From contig JAEYPI010000275.1 of the NCBI GenBank assembly GCA_023410885.1, forward strand, positions 1 through 17,691: a stretch of 17,691 nucleotides of DNA. The letters are read 5' to 3'. Under the pieces are notes generated by a model. The model saw only the letters and a list, made by a program, of their open reading frames with translations. It was not told the DNA's origin and did no database searches. The DNA comes from Bacillota bacterium (lineage in GTDB: Bacteria; Bacillota; Clostridia; DSM-8532). The position numbers were made by a program, and so were the translations under genes. Shown piece after piece: positions 8,235-14,093 of this stretch (within the stretch, counting starts at the first letter, position 1; each line of letters opens with the position of its first letter).

Positions 8235-8258
8235 GTTATCTGTACGAAACAGATAACA
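8234..8258. repeat. perfect 10-bp inverted repeat just upstream of sigG
   Basis: Arms TGTTATCTGT (8234-8243) and ACAGATAACA (8249-8258) are exact reverse complements around the 5-base centre ACGAA. There is no T-run after it, so it is not a terminator. It ends 5 bases before the ribosome binding site of sigG. It could be an operator, if transcription starts near 8241, or a leader hairpin, if transcription starts further upstream. Confidence 0.8.
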
Positions 8259-8263
8259 GTTAA

Positions 8264-8270
8264 AGAGAGG
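8264..8270 (+). promoter_or_regulatory. ribosome binding site of sigG
   Basis: AGAGAGG with a 10-base spacer to ATG 8281. The GTG at 8272 is too close to it and the TTG at 8275 is marginal. From 8281 the protein begins MMNKVEICGV, which matches the start of known SigG proteins (NKVEICGV). Confidence 0.65.
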
Positions 8271-8280
8271 TGTGTTGATT

Positions 8281-9051
8281 ATGATGAACAAGGTTGAGAT
8301 TTGCGGTGTCAATACATCACGGCTTCCCCTCCTATCCAGCAGCAAAATGGATGAGCTCTTTAAGAAAATTAAGAGTGGTGATAAGGGAGCTCGAGAAGAA
8401 TTCATACAGGGGAATTTGAGATTGGTATTAAGTGTCATCCAAAGGTTTGGAAACAGAGGAGAGAACGCAGATGACCTCTTTCAGGTGGGCTGTATTGGAC
8501 TTATCAAGGCCATTGATAATTTTGATGTGACCCAGAATGTAAAGTTCTCCACCTATGCCGTGCCCATGATTATCGGGGAGATCAGAAGGTATTTAAGGGA
8601 TAATAATCCCATTCGAGTCAGCAGATCTTTGAAGGATACAGCCTACAAGGCCCTACAGGCCAGGGACAAGCTTATTGGTAAAGAATCCCGGGAGCCTAAT
8701 GTAACCGATATTGCCAAAGAACTGGGTATCTCTAAAGAGGATGTGGTCATGGCCCTTGATGCCATTCAGGAGCCGATTTCGCTTTTCGAATCAGTTTACC
8801 ATGATGGCGGAGATGCCATTTATGTCATGGATCAAGTCAAGGATGAAAAAAACAGTGATGACAGATGGCTGGAAAGCATTTCAATAAGCGAAGCCATGAG
8901 TAAGCTCAGCGAGCGGGAGAAAAAAATAGTCGATCTTCGATTCTTTCAGGGCCGGACCCAAATGGAGGTGGCCGATGAAATCGGTATCTCACAGGCTCAG
9001 GTATCACGGCTGGAGAAATCAGCATTGAAGCATATGCAAAAGTATGTTTAA
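8281..9051 (+). CDS. sigG: RNA polymerase sporulation sigma factor SigG
   Basis: The late forespore-specific sigma factor, which directs core RNA polymerase to genes for spore maturation, DNA protection and germination. Seen in 256 residues: the SigG N-terminal signature KVEICGV; region 2 with NLRLVLSVIQRF, DDLFQVGCIGLIKAIDNFD and VKFSTYAVPMIIGEIRRYLRDNNPIRVSRS; region 3 with EPNVTDIAKELGIS; and region 4 with LSEREKKIVDLRFFQGRTQMEVADEIGISQAQVSRLEK, whose last part is the helix-turn-helix for the -35 element. This is very close to Bacillus subtilis SigG as I recall it, and the full length is present. Unlike the common clostridial layout, spoIIGA and sigE are not directly upstream. Two hairpins follow the gene. 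Confidence 0.95.
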   Translation: MMNKVEICGVNTSRLPLLSSSKMDELFKKIKSGDKGAREEFIQGNLRLVLSVIQRFGNRGENADDLFQVGCIGLIKAIDNFDVTQNVKFSTYAVPMIIGEIRRYLRDNNPIRVSRSLKDTAYKALQARDKLIGKESREPNVTDIAKELGISKEDVVMALDAIQEPISLFESVYHDGGDAIYVMDQVKDEKNSDDRWLESISISEAMSKLSEREKKIVDLRFFQGRTQMEVADEIGISQAQVSRLEKSALKHMQKYV

Positions 9052-9076
9052 ACAAAAATGTAATATTTCATTCATG

Positions 9077-9102
9077 AAAGGGGAGGGTTACCTCCTCTTT
9101 TT
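9077..9102 (+). terminator. intrinsic terminator after sigG
   Basis: Stem AAAGGGGAGG (9077-9086) with CCTCCTCTTT (9091-9100), one G-T pair, tetraloop GTTA, followed by a T-run (five T at 9098-9102). It lies 25 bases after the sigG stop codon, so sigG is probably the last gene of its transcript. Confidence 0.85.
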
Positions 9103-9119
9103 GTGGGTCCGAGGCTTGT

Positions 9120-9153
9120 GGTGCATTCCGGTGGGAATGCACCTTTATTGTTT
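9120..9153 (+). terminator. second hairpin, probable back-up terminator
   Basis: A perfect 10-bp stem GGTGCATTCC / GGAATGCACC (9120-9129 with 9134-9143) around the tetraloop GGTG, followed by a T-rich, interrupted tract (TTTATTGTTTT). It sits 17 bases after the first terminator. The stem is strong, but the imperfect T tract leaves room for another role. Confidence 0.6.
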
Positions 9154-9226
9154 TATTACAAATAAGTTTGCTCGATTCAAAAGCTTCTGGGTGATCATAA
9201 TTTTCTTACAAAATAGAAAAGTAAAT

Positions 9227-9255
9227 GTAACAAAATGTCGATAATGAGGTATGAT
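9227..9255 (+). promoter_or_regulatory. candidate vegetative promoter for nrdR
   Basis: GTAACA (9227-9232), 17-base spacer, TATGAT (9250-9255): four of six bases match TTGACA and five of six match TATAAT. The start of transcription would be near 9262, giving a leader of about 28 bases with CGGAGG (9275-9280) before ATG 9290. Confidence 0.45.
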
Positions 9256-9289
9256 ATTATTAATTATAACGATACGGAGGATAAAGTCT

Positions 9290-9745
9290 ATGAAATGTCC
9301 TTATTGCTCTTTTGAGGAAGACAAGGTGATAGACTCAAGACCCACCGATGAAGGCGCTACTATTCGCAGAAGAAGGGAATGCCTAAGCTGCCATAAGCGT
9401 TATACAACCTATGAAAAGGTTGAGAGCCTGCCAATCATGGTGGTGAAGAAGGATGGCACAAGGCAGCCCTATGATCGCGAAAAAGTCAGAAAAGGTATTC
9501 TTCGTGCTTGTGAAAAGCGGTCCATCTCCATTGATCAGATCGAGAGCGTACTGGATACAATTGAGGCGCAGATTAGTAATTCACTAGAAAGAGAAGTTAC
9601 AAGCGAGTTTATCGGTGAACTGGTCATGGATAAATTAAGAGAATTGGATGAAGTGGCCTACGTTCGATTTGCCTCAGTATATCGGCAATTTAGGGATATT
9701 AATACCTTTATGAATGAATTGAACAAGCTTTTACATGACAAGTGA
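9290..9745 (+). CDS. nrdR: transcriptional repressor NrdR
   Basis: A cytoplasmic repressor that senses dATP/ATP through an ATP-cone domain and represses ribonucleotide reductase genes. Seen in 151 residues: an N-terminal zinc ribbon with MKCPYC (C3, C6) and a second pair CLSCHKRYTTYE, the sequence KVIDSRPTDEGATIRRRREC between them, then the ATP-cone (VVKKDGTRQPYDREKVRKGILRACEKR...) ending in VAYVRFASVYRQF. Length is the family norm. ATG 9290 was chosen because CGGAGG lies 9 bases before it and the product starts MKCPYC like other NrdR proteins; the in-frame ATA/ATG codons upstream would add an unrelated tail. I see no NrdR box in the window, so its targets are elsewhere. It is separated from sigG by two hairpins and is probably transcribed alone. 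Confidence 0.95.
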   Translation: MKCPYCSFEEDKVIDSRPTDEGATIRRRRECLSCHKRYTTYEKVESLPIMVVKKDGTRQPYDREKVRKGILRACEKRSISIDQIESVLDTIEAQISNSLEREVTSEFIGELVMDKLRELDEVAYVRFASVYRQFRDINTFMNELNKLLHDK

Positions 9746-9776
9746 TAGAGATTTTATCACTTTATGTTAATTTTTA
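9740..9776 (+). terminator. hairpin overlapping the nrdR stop codon, possible weak terminator
   Basis: A perfect 8-bp stem AAGTGATA / TATCACTT (9740-9747 with 9755-9762), loop GAGATTT, containing the nrdR stop codon (9743-9745). It is followed by a T-rich stretch (TATGTTAATTTTTATTT). The stem is A+T-rich, so termination would be weak. Confidence 0.4.
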
Positions 9777-9783
9777 TTTAATA

Positions 9784-9789
9784 TATAAT
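9784..9789 (+). promoter_or_regulatory. candidate -10 element of the degS-degU operon
   Basis: A consensus TATAAT lies 26 bases before the TTG start of degS. A match to TTGACA at the right distance is missing (TTTATG at 9761-9766), so expression might depend on an activator or be low. Confidence 0.4.
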
Positions 9790-9803
9790 TATGTGGTATG
9801 GAT

Positions 9804-9808
9804 GGGGG
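9804..9808 (+). promoter_or_regulatory. ribosome binding site deciding the TTG start of degS
   Basis: GGGGG with a 7-base spacer to TTG 9816. The next in-frame start, GTG 9831, is 22 bases away from this site and has none of its own. Confidence 0.6.
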
Positions 9809-9815
9809 TTGACTT

Positions 9816-10982
9816 TTGGCAAATAACGGCGTGAAACGCATTAATGATATTATCAAAAGCACATTGAATGTCATTGAACAAAGCAGGGGAGCCATCTTTG
9901 AAATATCGGAGAATGCCAGAAAAGAAGTGGCCAATTTAAGAGAGGAATTACAGGGTCTTAAATTTGAAGTTCAGGCCATCATGACCGAGTGTGAGCATTT
10001 AGAGGTCAATGTTTCGAAAAGCCGTCAGAAATTAGCAGCCATTAATCGTGATTTTAGTCAAGGCTCCGAGGAGGCAATGAAAAAAGCCTACCAAGAGGCC
10101 AATGAACAAATGGTTCACCTTGCTGTAGCGAGGGAGCGGGAAATCCAAACCATTGCGCGTCGTAATGATGTGGAAAGACGTCTCAAAAACGCTCTGGAGA
10201 CCGTAGGGAAAGCAGAGCGGTTAGTCGCTCAGGTAGGAACGGTATTTAGTTATCTGTCGGGTGACCTGCAGCGCATTGACGACCATTTTGAGAGCACAGA
10301 AAATAAAAGAGTTCTTGCTATTCGCATTATAAAAGCCCAAGAGGATGAGCGCCGCCGCATCGCTCGGGATATGCACGACGGGCCTGCTCAGGCCATGAGC
10401 AATGTAGTGCTGAAAGCCGAAATTTGCGAAAAATTGGCAGAGGTTGATTTTGCTAAGGCTACTGTAGAGCTGAAAAGTCTGAAAGAAATTGTGCGTGCCT
10501 GCCTCAAGGATGTAAGAAGTGTCATCTATGACCTGAGGCCAATGTCCATTGATGATTTGGGGCTAAAGCCCACCCTTGAAAAATACATAGAATCCTTTAG
10601 CCACCAGTATGGAATTAGAACTGAATTGAAGGTATGGGGTGAGGTATACAAAGTAAAAGACAGAGATGTCATTTTAGCTGTTTTTCGCGTTGTTCAGGAG
10701 TGCCTTAATAATGTTCGTAAGCATGCCAATGCTACCTTTGCCGGTATTCAGCTGGAGTGCACCGACAAAGCCTTGACTTTGAGAATAAAGGACAATGGCA
10801 ATGGCTTTGAGGTATCTACCTTAAATGAGCTTAATCGTGATGAAAATGGAGGGTTCGGTGTCTTAGGTATGAAAGAGCGCGTCGAACTTTTAGATGGGGC
10901 TTTTTACATTGATTCAGCAAAAGGTGTCGGAACCACAGTGAGAGTCCAATTGCCATATAAACTGCAGGGGGATAATACATAA
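9816..10982 (+). CDS. degS: DegS-like cytoplasmic sensor histidine kinase
   Basis: The sensor kinase of a two-component system, autophosphorylating on histidine and passing phosphate to the DegU-like regulator encoded next. Seen in 388 residues: no signal peptide or membrane segment; a long, charged, helical/coiled-coil N-terminal region (about 10-160) as in the DegS sensor domain; a HisKA_3 dimerisation helix with RRIARDMHDGPAQAMS, phosphorylated histidine at H187; and an HATPase domain with the N box ECLNNVRKHA (296-305), DNGNGF (326-331) and GGFGVLGM (345-352). Length matches Bacillus DegS. The start is TTG. Its stop overlaps the degU start by one base (TAATG), giving tight coupling. The signal sensed is unknown, and the regulon need not be that of Bacillus DegS/DegU. 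Confidence 0.9.
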   Translation: MANNGVKRINDIIKSTLNVIEQSRGAIFEISENARKEVANLREELQGLKFEVQAIMTECEHLEVNVSKSRQKLAAINRDFSQGSEEAMKKAYQEANEQMVHLAVAREREIQTIARRNDVERRLKNALETVGKAERLVAQVGTVFSYLSGDLQRIDDHFESTENKRVLAIRIIKAQEDERRRIARDMHDGPAQAMSNVVLKAEICEKLAEVDFAKATVELKSLKEIVRACLKDVRSVIYDLRPMSIDDLGLKPTLEKYIESFSHQYGIRTELKVWGEVYKVKDRDVILAVFRVVQECLNNVRKHANATFAGIQLECTDKALTLRIKDNGNGFEVSTLNELNRDENGGFGVLGMKERVELLDGAFYIDSAKGVGTTVRVQLPYKLQGDNT

Positions 10983-11626
10983 TGGATATGATCAAAGTCA
11001 TGATAGCTGAAGACCACTCCATGATCCGTGAGGGCCTTAAGCAGCTCCTTGAGCTAGAACCGGATATCGTTGTCGCTGCGGGCTTTTCTGATGGGAAATC
11101 CGCTGTTGATCAGTTCCTCGAAGTAAAGCCCGATGTTGTTCTTATGGATATTAATATGCCGGTGCTCAACGGTCTTGAAGCTTTGGAGCAAATTAAGATT
11201 TTGGATAGCTCTGCCAAAGTCGTCATGCTTACGATTCATCAAGATAGGGAGTACCTGTTAAAAGCACTGGAATTGGGGGCCATAGGCTATATCCTTAAGG
11301 ATGCCGATTCCAAGGTGCTGATTGAAGCGGTCAGAAGTGTCTATGAAGGTCAAACCTATATACAGCCCAGTATGGCCAGAGAGCTGGTCAACGAATACAA
11401 ACGTATTAAAAGCGGAAATGACGATCCTCAAAGTCTGTTGACTGATCGGGAAACTGAGGTCTTAAAGCTTTTGTCCAAGGGCATGCTCAACAAGGAAATA
11501 GCAAGTGCGCTCTTTATCAGTGAGAAAACGGTTAAAAACCATATATCCAGTATATTCCGCAAGCTTGATGTGCAGGACAGAACCCAAGCTGCCGTTTATG
11601 CTATCAAGAACAGGCTTGCTGATTGA
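10982..11626 (+). CDS. degU: DegU-like response regulator (NarL/LuxR family)
   Basis: A DNA-binding response regulator, partner of the kinase encoded immediately upstream. Seen in 214 residues: a receiver domain with the acidic pair E10-D11, phosphoacceptor D56 in VVLMDINMP, T84 and K106 (GYILKDAD), then a LuxR-type helix-turn-helix (about 153-205) with LTDRETEVLKLLSKGMLNKEIA and SEKTVKNHISSIFRKL. All receiver catalytic residues are present. The ATG shares one base with the degS stop codon; AGGGGGA lies upstream at about 10965. Targets are not visible, though the hemerythrin gene downstream is a candidate. It could be named after another NarL-family member, but the pairing with a DegS-type kinase favours DegU. 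Confidence 0.9.
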   Translation: MDMIKVMIAEDHSMIREGLKQLLELEPDIVVAAGFSDGKSAVDQFLEVKPDVVLMDINMPVLNGLEALEQIKILDSSAKVVMLTIHQDREYLLKALELGAIGYILKDADSKVLIEAVRSVYEGQTYIQPSMARELVNEYKRIKSGNDDPQSLLTDRETEVLKLLSKGMLNKEIASALFISEKTVKNHISSIFRKLDVQDRTQAAVYAIKNRLAD

Positions 11627-11713
11627 TAAGCCTTAGGTCTTACTTTCGGTATCTTTACTGGGATATCTCAAAAATTGGAATTACCTAAAAATACTTTAAT
11701 ATCTGCGTAATGT

Positions 11714-11757
11714 TGCCCCTGTAGTTTGCAGGGGCATCACTTTTACATTTAATTTTT
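11714..11757 (+). terminator. probable terminator of the degS-degU operon
   Basis: A perfect 8-bp G+C-rich stem TGCCCCTG / CAGGGGCA (11714-11721 with 11729-11736), loop TAGTTTG, followed by a T-rich but interrupted tract (TCACTTTTACATTTAATTTTT). It lies about 90 bases after degU. The rest of 11627-11818 shows no gene or clear promoter. Confidence 0.6.
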
Positions 11758-11818
11758 GCATACACCGGGGCCGAGAGTGGGACATTAAGCAAGAAGAATT
11801 AAGAAAGAAGGATAGGCT

Positions 11819-12367
11819 ATGAAATGTATCGACCTCTTGGTGGAAGAGCACCAGAATATCAAAAGAATGCTGGTTGTCATTAGAAAACTTTGTTATCGCA
11901 TCCTGAATGGTGGGCAGGTGGATTATAAGGATTTTTACAGAATCATCGATTTTGTCCGCACTTACGCAGACAGGCATCATCATGGCAAGGAAGAAAATAT
12001 GCTTTTCAACCGTATGCTGCTTGAGTTGGGTGAGACTGCTGAGAAAATGGTCAAGCATGGTATGTTCGTGGAACATGATATGGGACGCCTGTACATGCAA
12101 GAGCTCGAGGTGGCTGTAAAAAAAGTTTTAGACGGAGAAGAAGAGGCCAGGTTGGATGTGATTGCCAACGCCATTTCTTATACCCATCTTATGTACCGTC
12201 ATATTGACAAGGAAGATAATGTCGTCTATCCCTATGCTCAAAAAAATATGCTCAATGCCACACTTGATGCTATCAACAGTGAATCTGAAGCCTATGAGCG
12301 AAGTGAAACAGCCCGTCACGCCAGAGAAGAATATATTCCACTAATTGAGGAAATGGAATCCAAATAG
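11819..12367 (+). CDS. hemerythrin HHE-domain protein
   Basis: A cytoplasmic four-helix-bundle protein of the hemerythrin family, expected to bind a di-iron centre; family members bind O2, sense oxygen or nitric oxide, or protect or repair Fe-S centres. Seen in 182 residues: H11 (EEHQN), a DRHHHGKEEN cluster (H53-H55, E58, E59) giving the HxxxE pair, H86 (FVEHDMG), and H123 with H128-E132 (MYRHIDKEDNVVY), which together supply the usual five-histidine, two-carboxylate ligand set. The C-terminal 40 residues are charged and helical. The start is ATG with AGAAGGATAGG before it. It is transcribed after degS-degU but a hairpin separates them. It ends 4 bases from the end of the convergent zinc-ribbon gene. 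The exact role (sensing, storage or repair) is open. Confidence 0.88.
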   Translation: MKCIDLLVEEHQNIKRMLVVIRKLCYRILNGGQVDYKDFYRIIDFVRTYADRHHHGKEENMLFNRMLLELGETAEKMVKHGMFVEHDMGRLYMQELEVAVKKVLDGEEEARLDVIANAISYTHLMYRHIDKEDNVVYPYAQKNMLNATLDAINSESEAYERSETARHAREEYIPLIEEMESK

Positions 12368-12371
12368 GCTG

Positions 12372-12593
12372 TTAGCCATGGCAGCAGCCTGAACCGCAGC
12401 GATGGGCTTGAGGACAGGAAGGGGCTTCACAACCCTTGGATTTAACCACATAGTGGAGCGACTTAAAAATAGCTTCAAGGTCATGAGCATGACATTGGGG
12501 ACATGTAATTTCATTGTTTTCCCGCTGAGCGATGGTGGCCTTGATATTAAAAGTATTTCCGCAGTTTTTACAGCTTAAATCATAGTAGGGCAT
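12372..12593 (-). CDS. FmdB-family small zinc-ribbon protein
   Basis: A 73-residue protein of the FmdB/putative regulatory zinc-ribbon family; members are widespread but of unproven function. Seen: the family start MPYYDLSCKNCG, with C8-C11 and C31-C34 (CPQC) forming a zinc ribbon. An unusual extra C-terminal tail follows with C55, C60, C66, C70, C71 and a final H-G, enough for a second metal site. GGAG lies 9 bases before the ATG (12591-12593). It is convergent with the hemerythrin gene, with only 4 bases between the stop codons, and divergent from the alcohol dehydrogenase gene. A role in redox or metal control with these neighbours is a guess. Confidence 0.82.
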   Translation of the reverse strand: MPYYDLSCKNCGNTFNIKATIAQRENNEITCPQCHAHDLEAIFKSLHYVVKSKGCEAPSCPQAHRCGSGCCHG

Positions 12594-12653
12594 GGCATTT
12601 ATCTCCTCAAATGGTTTATGGACAGGATATGTCTTTTTTTAAAAAGCATAATG

Positions 12654-12689
12654 TGGTATCTTTAGTTCAGTGTCTAAATCATTATACCA
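12654..12689. repeat. interrupted palindrome in the divergent fmdB-type / dehydrogenase promoter region
   Basis: The outer arms TGGTAT (12654-12659) and ATACCA (12684-12689) and the inner arms TTTAG (12661-12665) and CTAAA (12674-12678) are nested around the centre TTCAGTGT. The right outer arm overlaps the minus-strand -10 element. It could be an operator controlling one or both genes. Confidence 0.45.
12681..12689 (-). promoter_or_regulatory. extended -10 promoter for the zinc-ribbon gene
   Basis: Read on the minus strand, TGGTATAAT is an extended -10 element (TGn followed by consensus TATAAT). The -35 region 17 bases further up (TTTTCG) is poor, as is usual for extended -10 promoters. Transcription would start near 12674, about 80 bases before the ATG. 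Confidence 0.55.
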
Positions 12690-12719
12690 GAACAAGCCGC
12701 AAACGAAAAGGTTCTCTGG

Positions 12720-13919
12720 TTGAAAGGAATGAGCCAATTGCTGCCCTTTACACTATCACGCATTCCCAAAACTTTTTATGAAGCCGGGGCCCAGAAGTAT
12801 GTTTTTGACATCCTTAAGCAAGAAACATGCACCCGTCTTCTTTTAATTACCGGTGGTCATTCTTATTTGGAATCCGTTTATTACCAACAGCTCAAAGAAG
12901 GATTGAATAGAGCAAAAGTAACGTGCGTAGAAGCCCGGGTTACCCATGAACCTTCGCCCGAGTTAATTGACGACATTACATGCATGGCTCGACAAGAGGA
13001 CATCGGAATGATTTTGGCCATTGGTGGCGGAAGTGTACTCGATGCCGGTAAGGCCGTATCGGCCATGATGAAGGTTCCGGGACCTGTTACAGATTATTTG
13101 GAAGGCGTAGGTACAAAGGAACATGATGGCAGCAAGGTCCCCTTCATTGCAGTACCCACCACATCCGGAACGGGCAGTGAAGCGACAAAGAATGCTGTTT
13201 TAAGTAAAGTGGGCGAGACAGGGTTTAAAAAATCCCTGCGTCATGACCGTTTTGTCCCTGATTATGCGTTGCTTGATCCCCAATTGACACTGAACTGCCC
13301 ACCTCTTATTACAGCTGCCAGTGGTATGGATGCGCTTAACCAGCTCTTGGAAGCCTATTTGTCGGTCAAAGCCAGTCCTTTTACCGATGCCCTTGCCCTT
13401 TCCGGACTGCAAAAGGCTTTCCTTGCGTTGGAGCCCCTGTGCCTGGAAAGTCCTGAGGATATTGGTTTAAGAGGGGAGATGGCCTATGGGGCCTACTTAT
13501 CAGGCATCGTACTAGCAAATGCGGGGCTGGGTTATGTTCATGGATATGCGGGTGTCATAGGAGGGATGCTTGATATTCCCCATGGCGTGGTTTGCGGAAA
13601 GCTTAATGCCGGAGTATTCGAGGCTGTGGCTCATCGGATTGTGAATAACAAGGAAATCAATGGTGAAGCCTATGGAAAATTATTAACACTGGGCGATCTT
13701 ATAAAATGTAATTCTAACCATGATATCAAGAAGATTGATGCCGTCATCCATAAGTTTTATCTTATGGAAGAACGGTTAAAGCTCCCTTCTCTTTCATCCT
13801 ATGGCTTGAGCTGGGAGATGGCCCGAAAAGCAGTTCCTTTGACATCGGGCAAAGAATGCCCTGTAAAGGTAGCTTCCGAGGAATTAGAGCAGGTCCTGAA
13901 AGCGATCCTATCCGTGTAA
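12720..13919 (+). CDS. iron-containing alcohol dehydrogenase family protein
   Basis: A cytoplasmic NAD(P)-dependent alcohol/aldehyde oxidoreductase of the Fe-ADH (group III) family. Seen in 399 residues: the nucleotide-binding GGGSVLDAGKA (102-112), PTTSGTGSEATKNAV (146-160), PDYALLDPQLT (180-190), GMDALNQLLEAYLS (202-215) and GYVHGYAGVIGG...PHG (271-289). Compared with Escherichia coli FucO (ligands D196, H200, H263, H277), the matching positions here are D204, Q208, H274 and H288. The second histidine ligand is therefore glutamine, and the FucO H267 position is G278. I believe a GMDAxxQLLE subgroup exists in the family, so this may be a subfamily trait. Substrate is unknown. The start is TTG 12720 with AAAAGG about 8 bases before it; ATG 12729 is the alternative. 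Confidence 0.87.
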   Translation: MKGMSQLLPFTLSRIPKTFYEAGAQKYVFDILKQETCTRLLLITGGHSYLESVYYQQLKEGLNRAKVTCVEARVTHEPSPELIDDITCMARQEDIGMILAIGGGSVLDAGKAVSAMMKVPGPVTDYLEGVGTKEHDGSKVPFIAVPTTSGTGSEATKNAVLSKVGETGFKKSLRHDRFVPDYALLDPQLTLNCPPLITAASGMDALNQLLEAYLSVKASPFTDALALSGLQKAFLALEPLCLESPEDIGLRGEMAYGAYLSGIVLANAGLGYVHGYAGVIGGMLDIPHGVVCGKLNAGVFEAVAHRIVNNKEINGEAYGKLLTLGDLIKCNSNHDIKKIDAVIHKFYLMEERLKLPSLSSYGLSWEMARKAVPLTSGKECPVKVASEELEQVLKAILSV

Positions 13920-13935
13920 ATGGATGGCGGATATG

Positions 13936-13961
13936 CTAGGGCAAAAGCCTCAGTTGTTTTT
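13936..13961 (+). terminator. probable weak terminator after the alcohol dehydrogenase gene
   Basis: An imperfect stem CTAGGGC / GCCTCAG (13936-13942 with 13947-13953; one mismatch, one G-T pair), loop AAAA, followed by TTGTTTTT. A promoter-like pair TTGTTT (13954-13959), 18 bases, TAGAAT (13978-13983) starts in the same T tract and could serve the downstream phosphatase gene. No gene is visible in 13920-14093. Confidence 0.4.
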
Positions 13962-14093
13962 AATTATTCCTATATGTTAGAATATTATTATAAGGCGATC
14001 TTTCGATAAATTATGCGAAGTCTTGACAATGGCTGATCGATTAACACAAGAATGTAAAACACTTTTGGATAAAACCTGTCGGAGGTTAAGCGG

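Larger units (their letters stand above)
7869..8280. other. about 410 bp intergenic region between divergent glycosyltransferase and sigG
   Basis: No convincing coding sequence on either strand; the longest open stretches are very short and lack ribosome binding sites. Seen: an imperfect inverted repeat (AGCCTT-GCT at 7931-7939 against AGC-G-AAGGCT at 7958-7967), A+T-rich stretches, and the sigG promoter candidates and palindrome described separately. It must hold the glycosyltransferase promoter on the minus strand, but I see no good match there. Confidence 0.6.

Noticed and set aside
9044..9244. Possible 66-residue ORF after sigG
   Set aside because: It overlaps the end of sigG, has no ribosome binding site, encodes an unpatterned sequence, and runs straight through the two hairpins that explain the region.
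11696..12100. Minus-strand 134-codon open frame opposite the hemerythrin gene
   Set aside because: It covers the terminator-like hairpin and the hemerythrin ligand codons, and has no credible start or similarity.
14023..14060. TTGACA at 14023 as -35 of a promoter for the phosphatase gene
   Set aside because: A perfect -35 hexamer, but no acceptable -10 at 16-18 bases (ACAAGA at 17); not enough to call.
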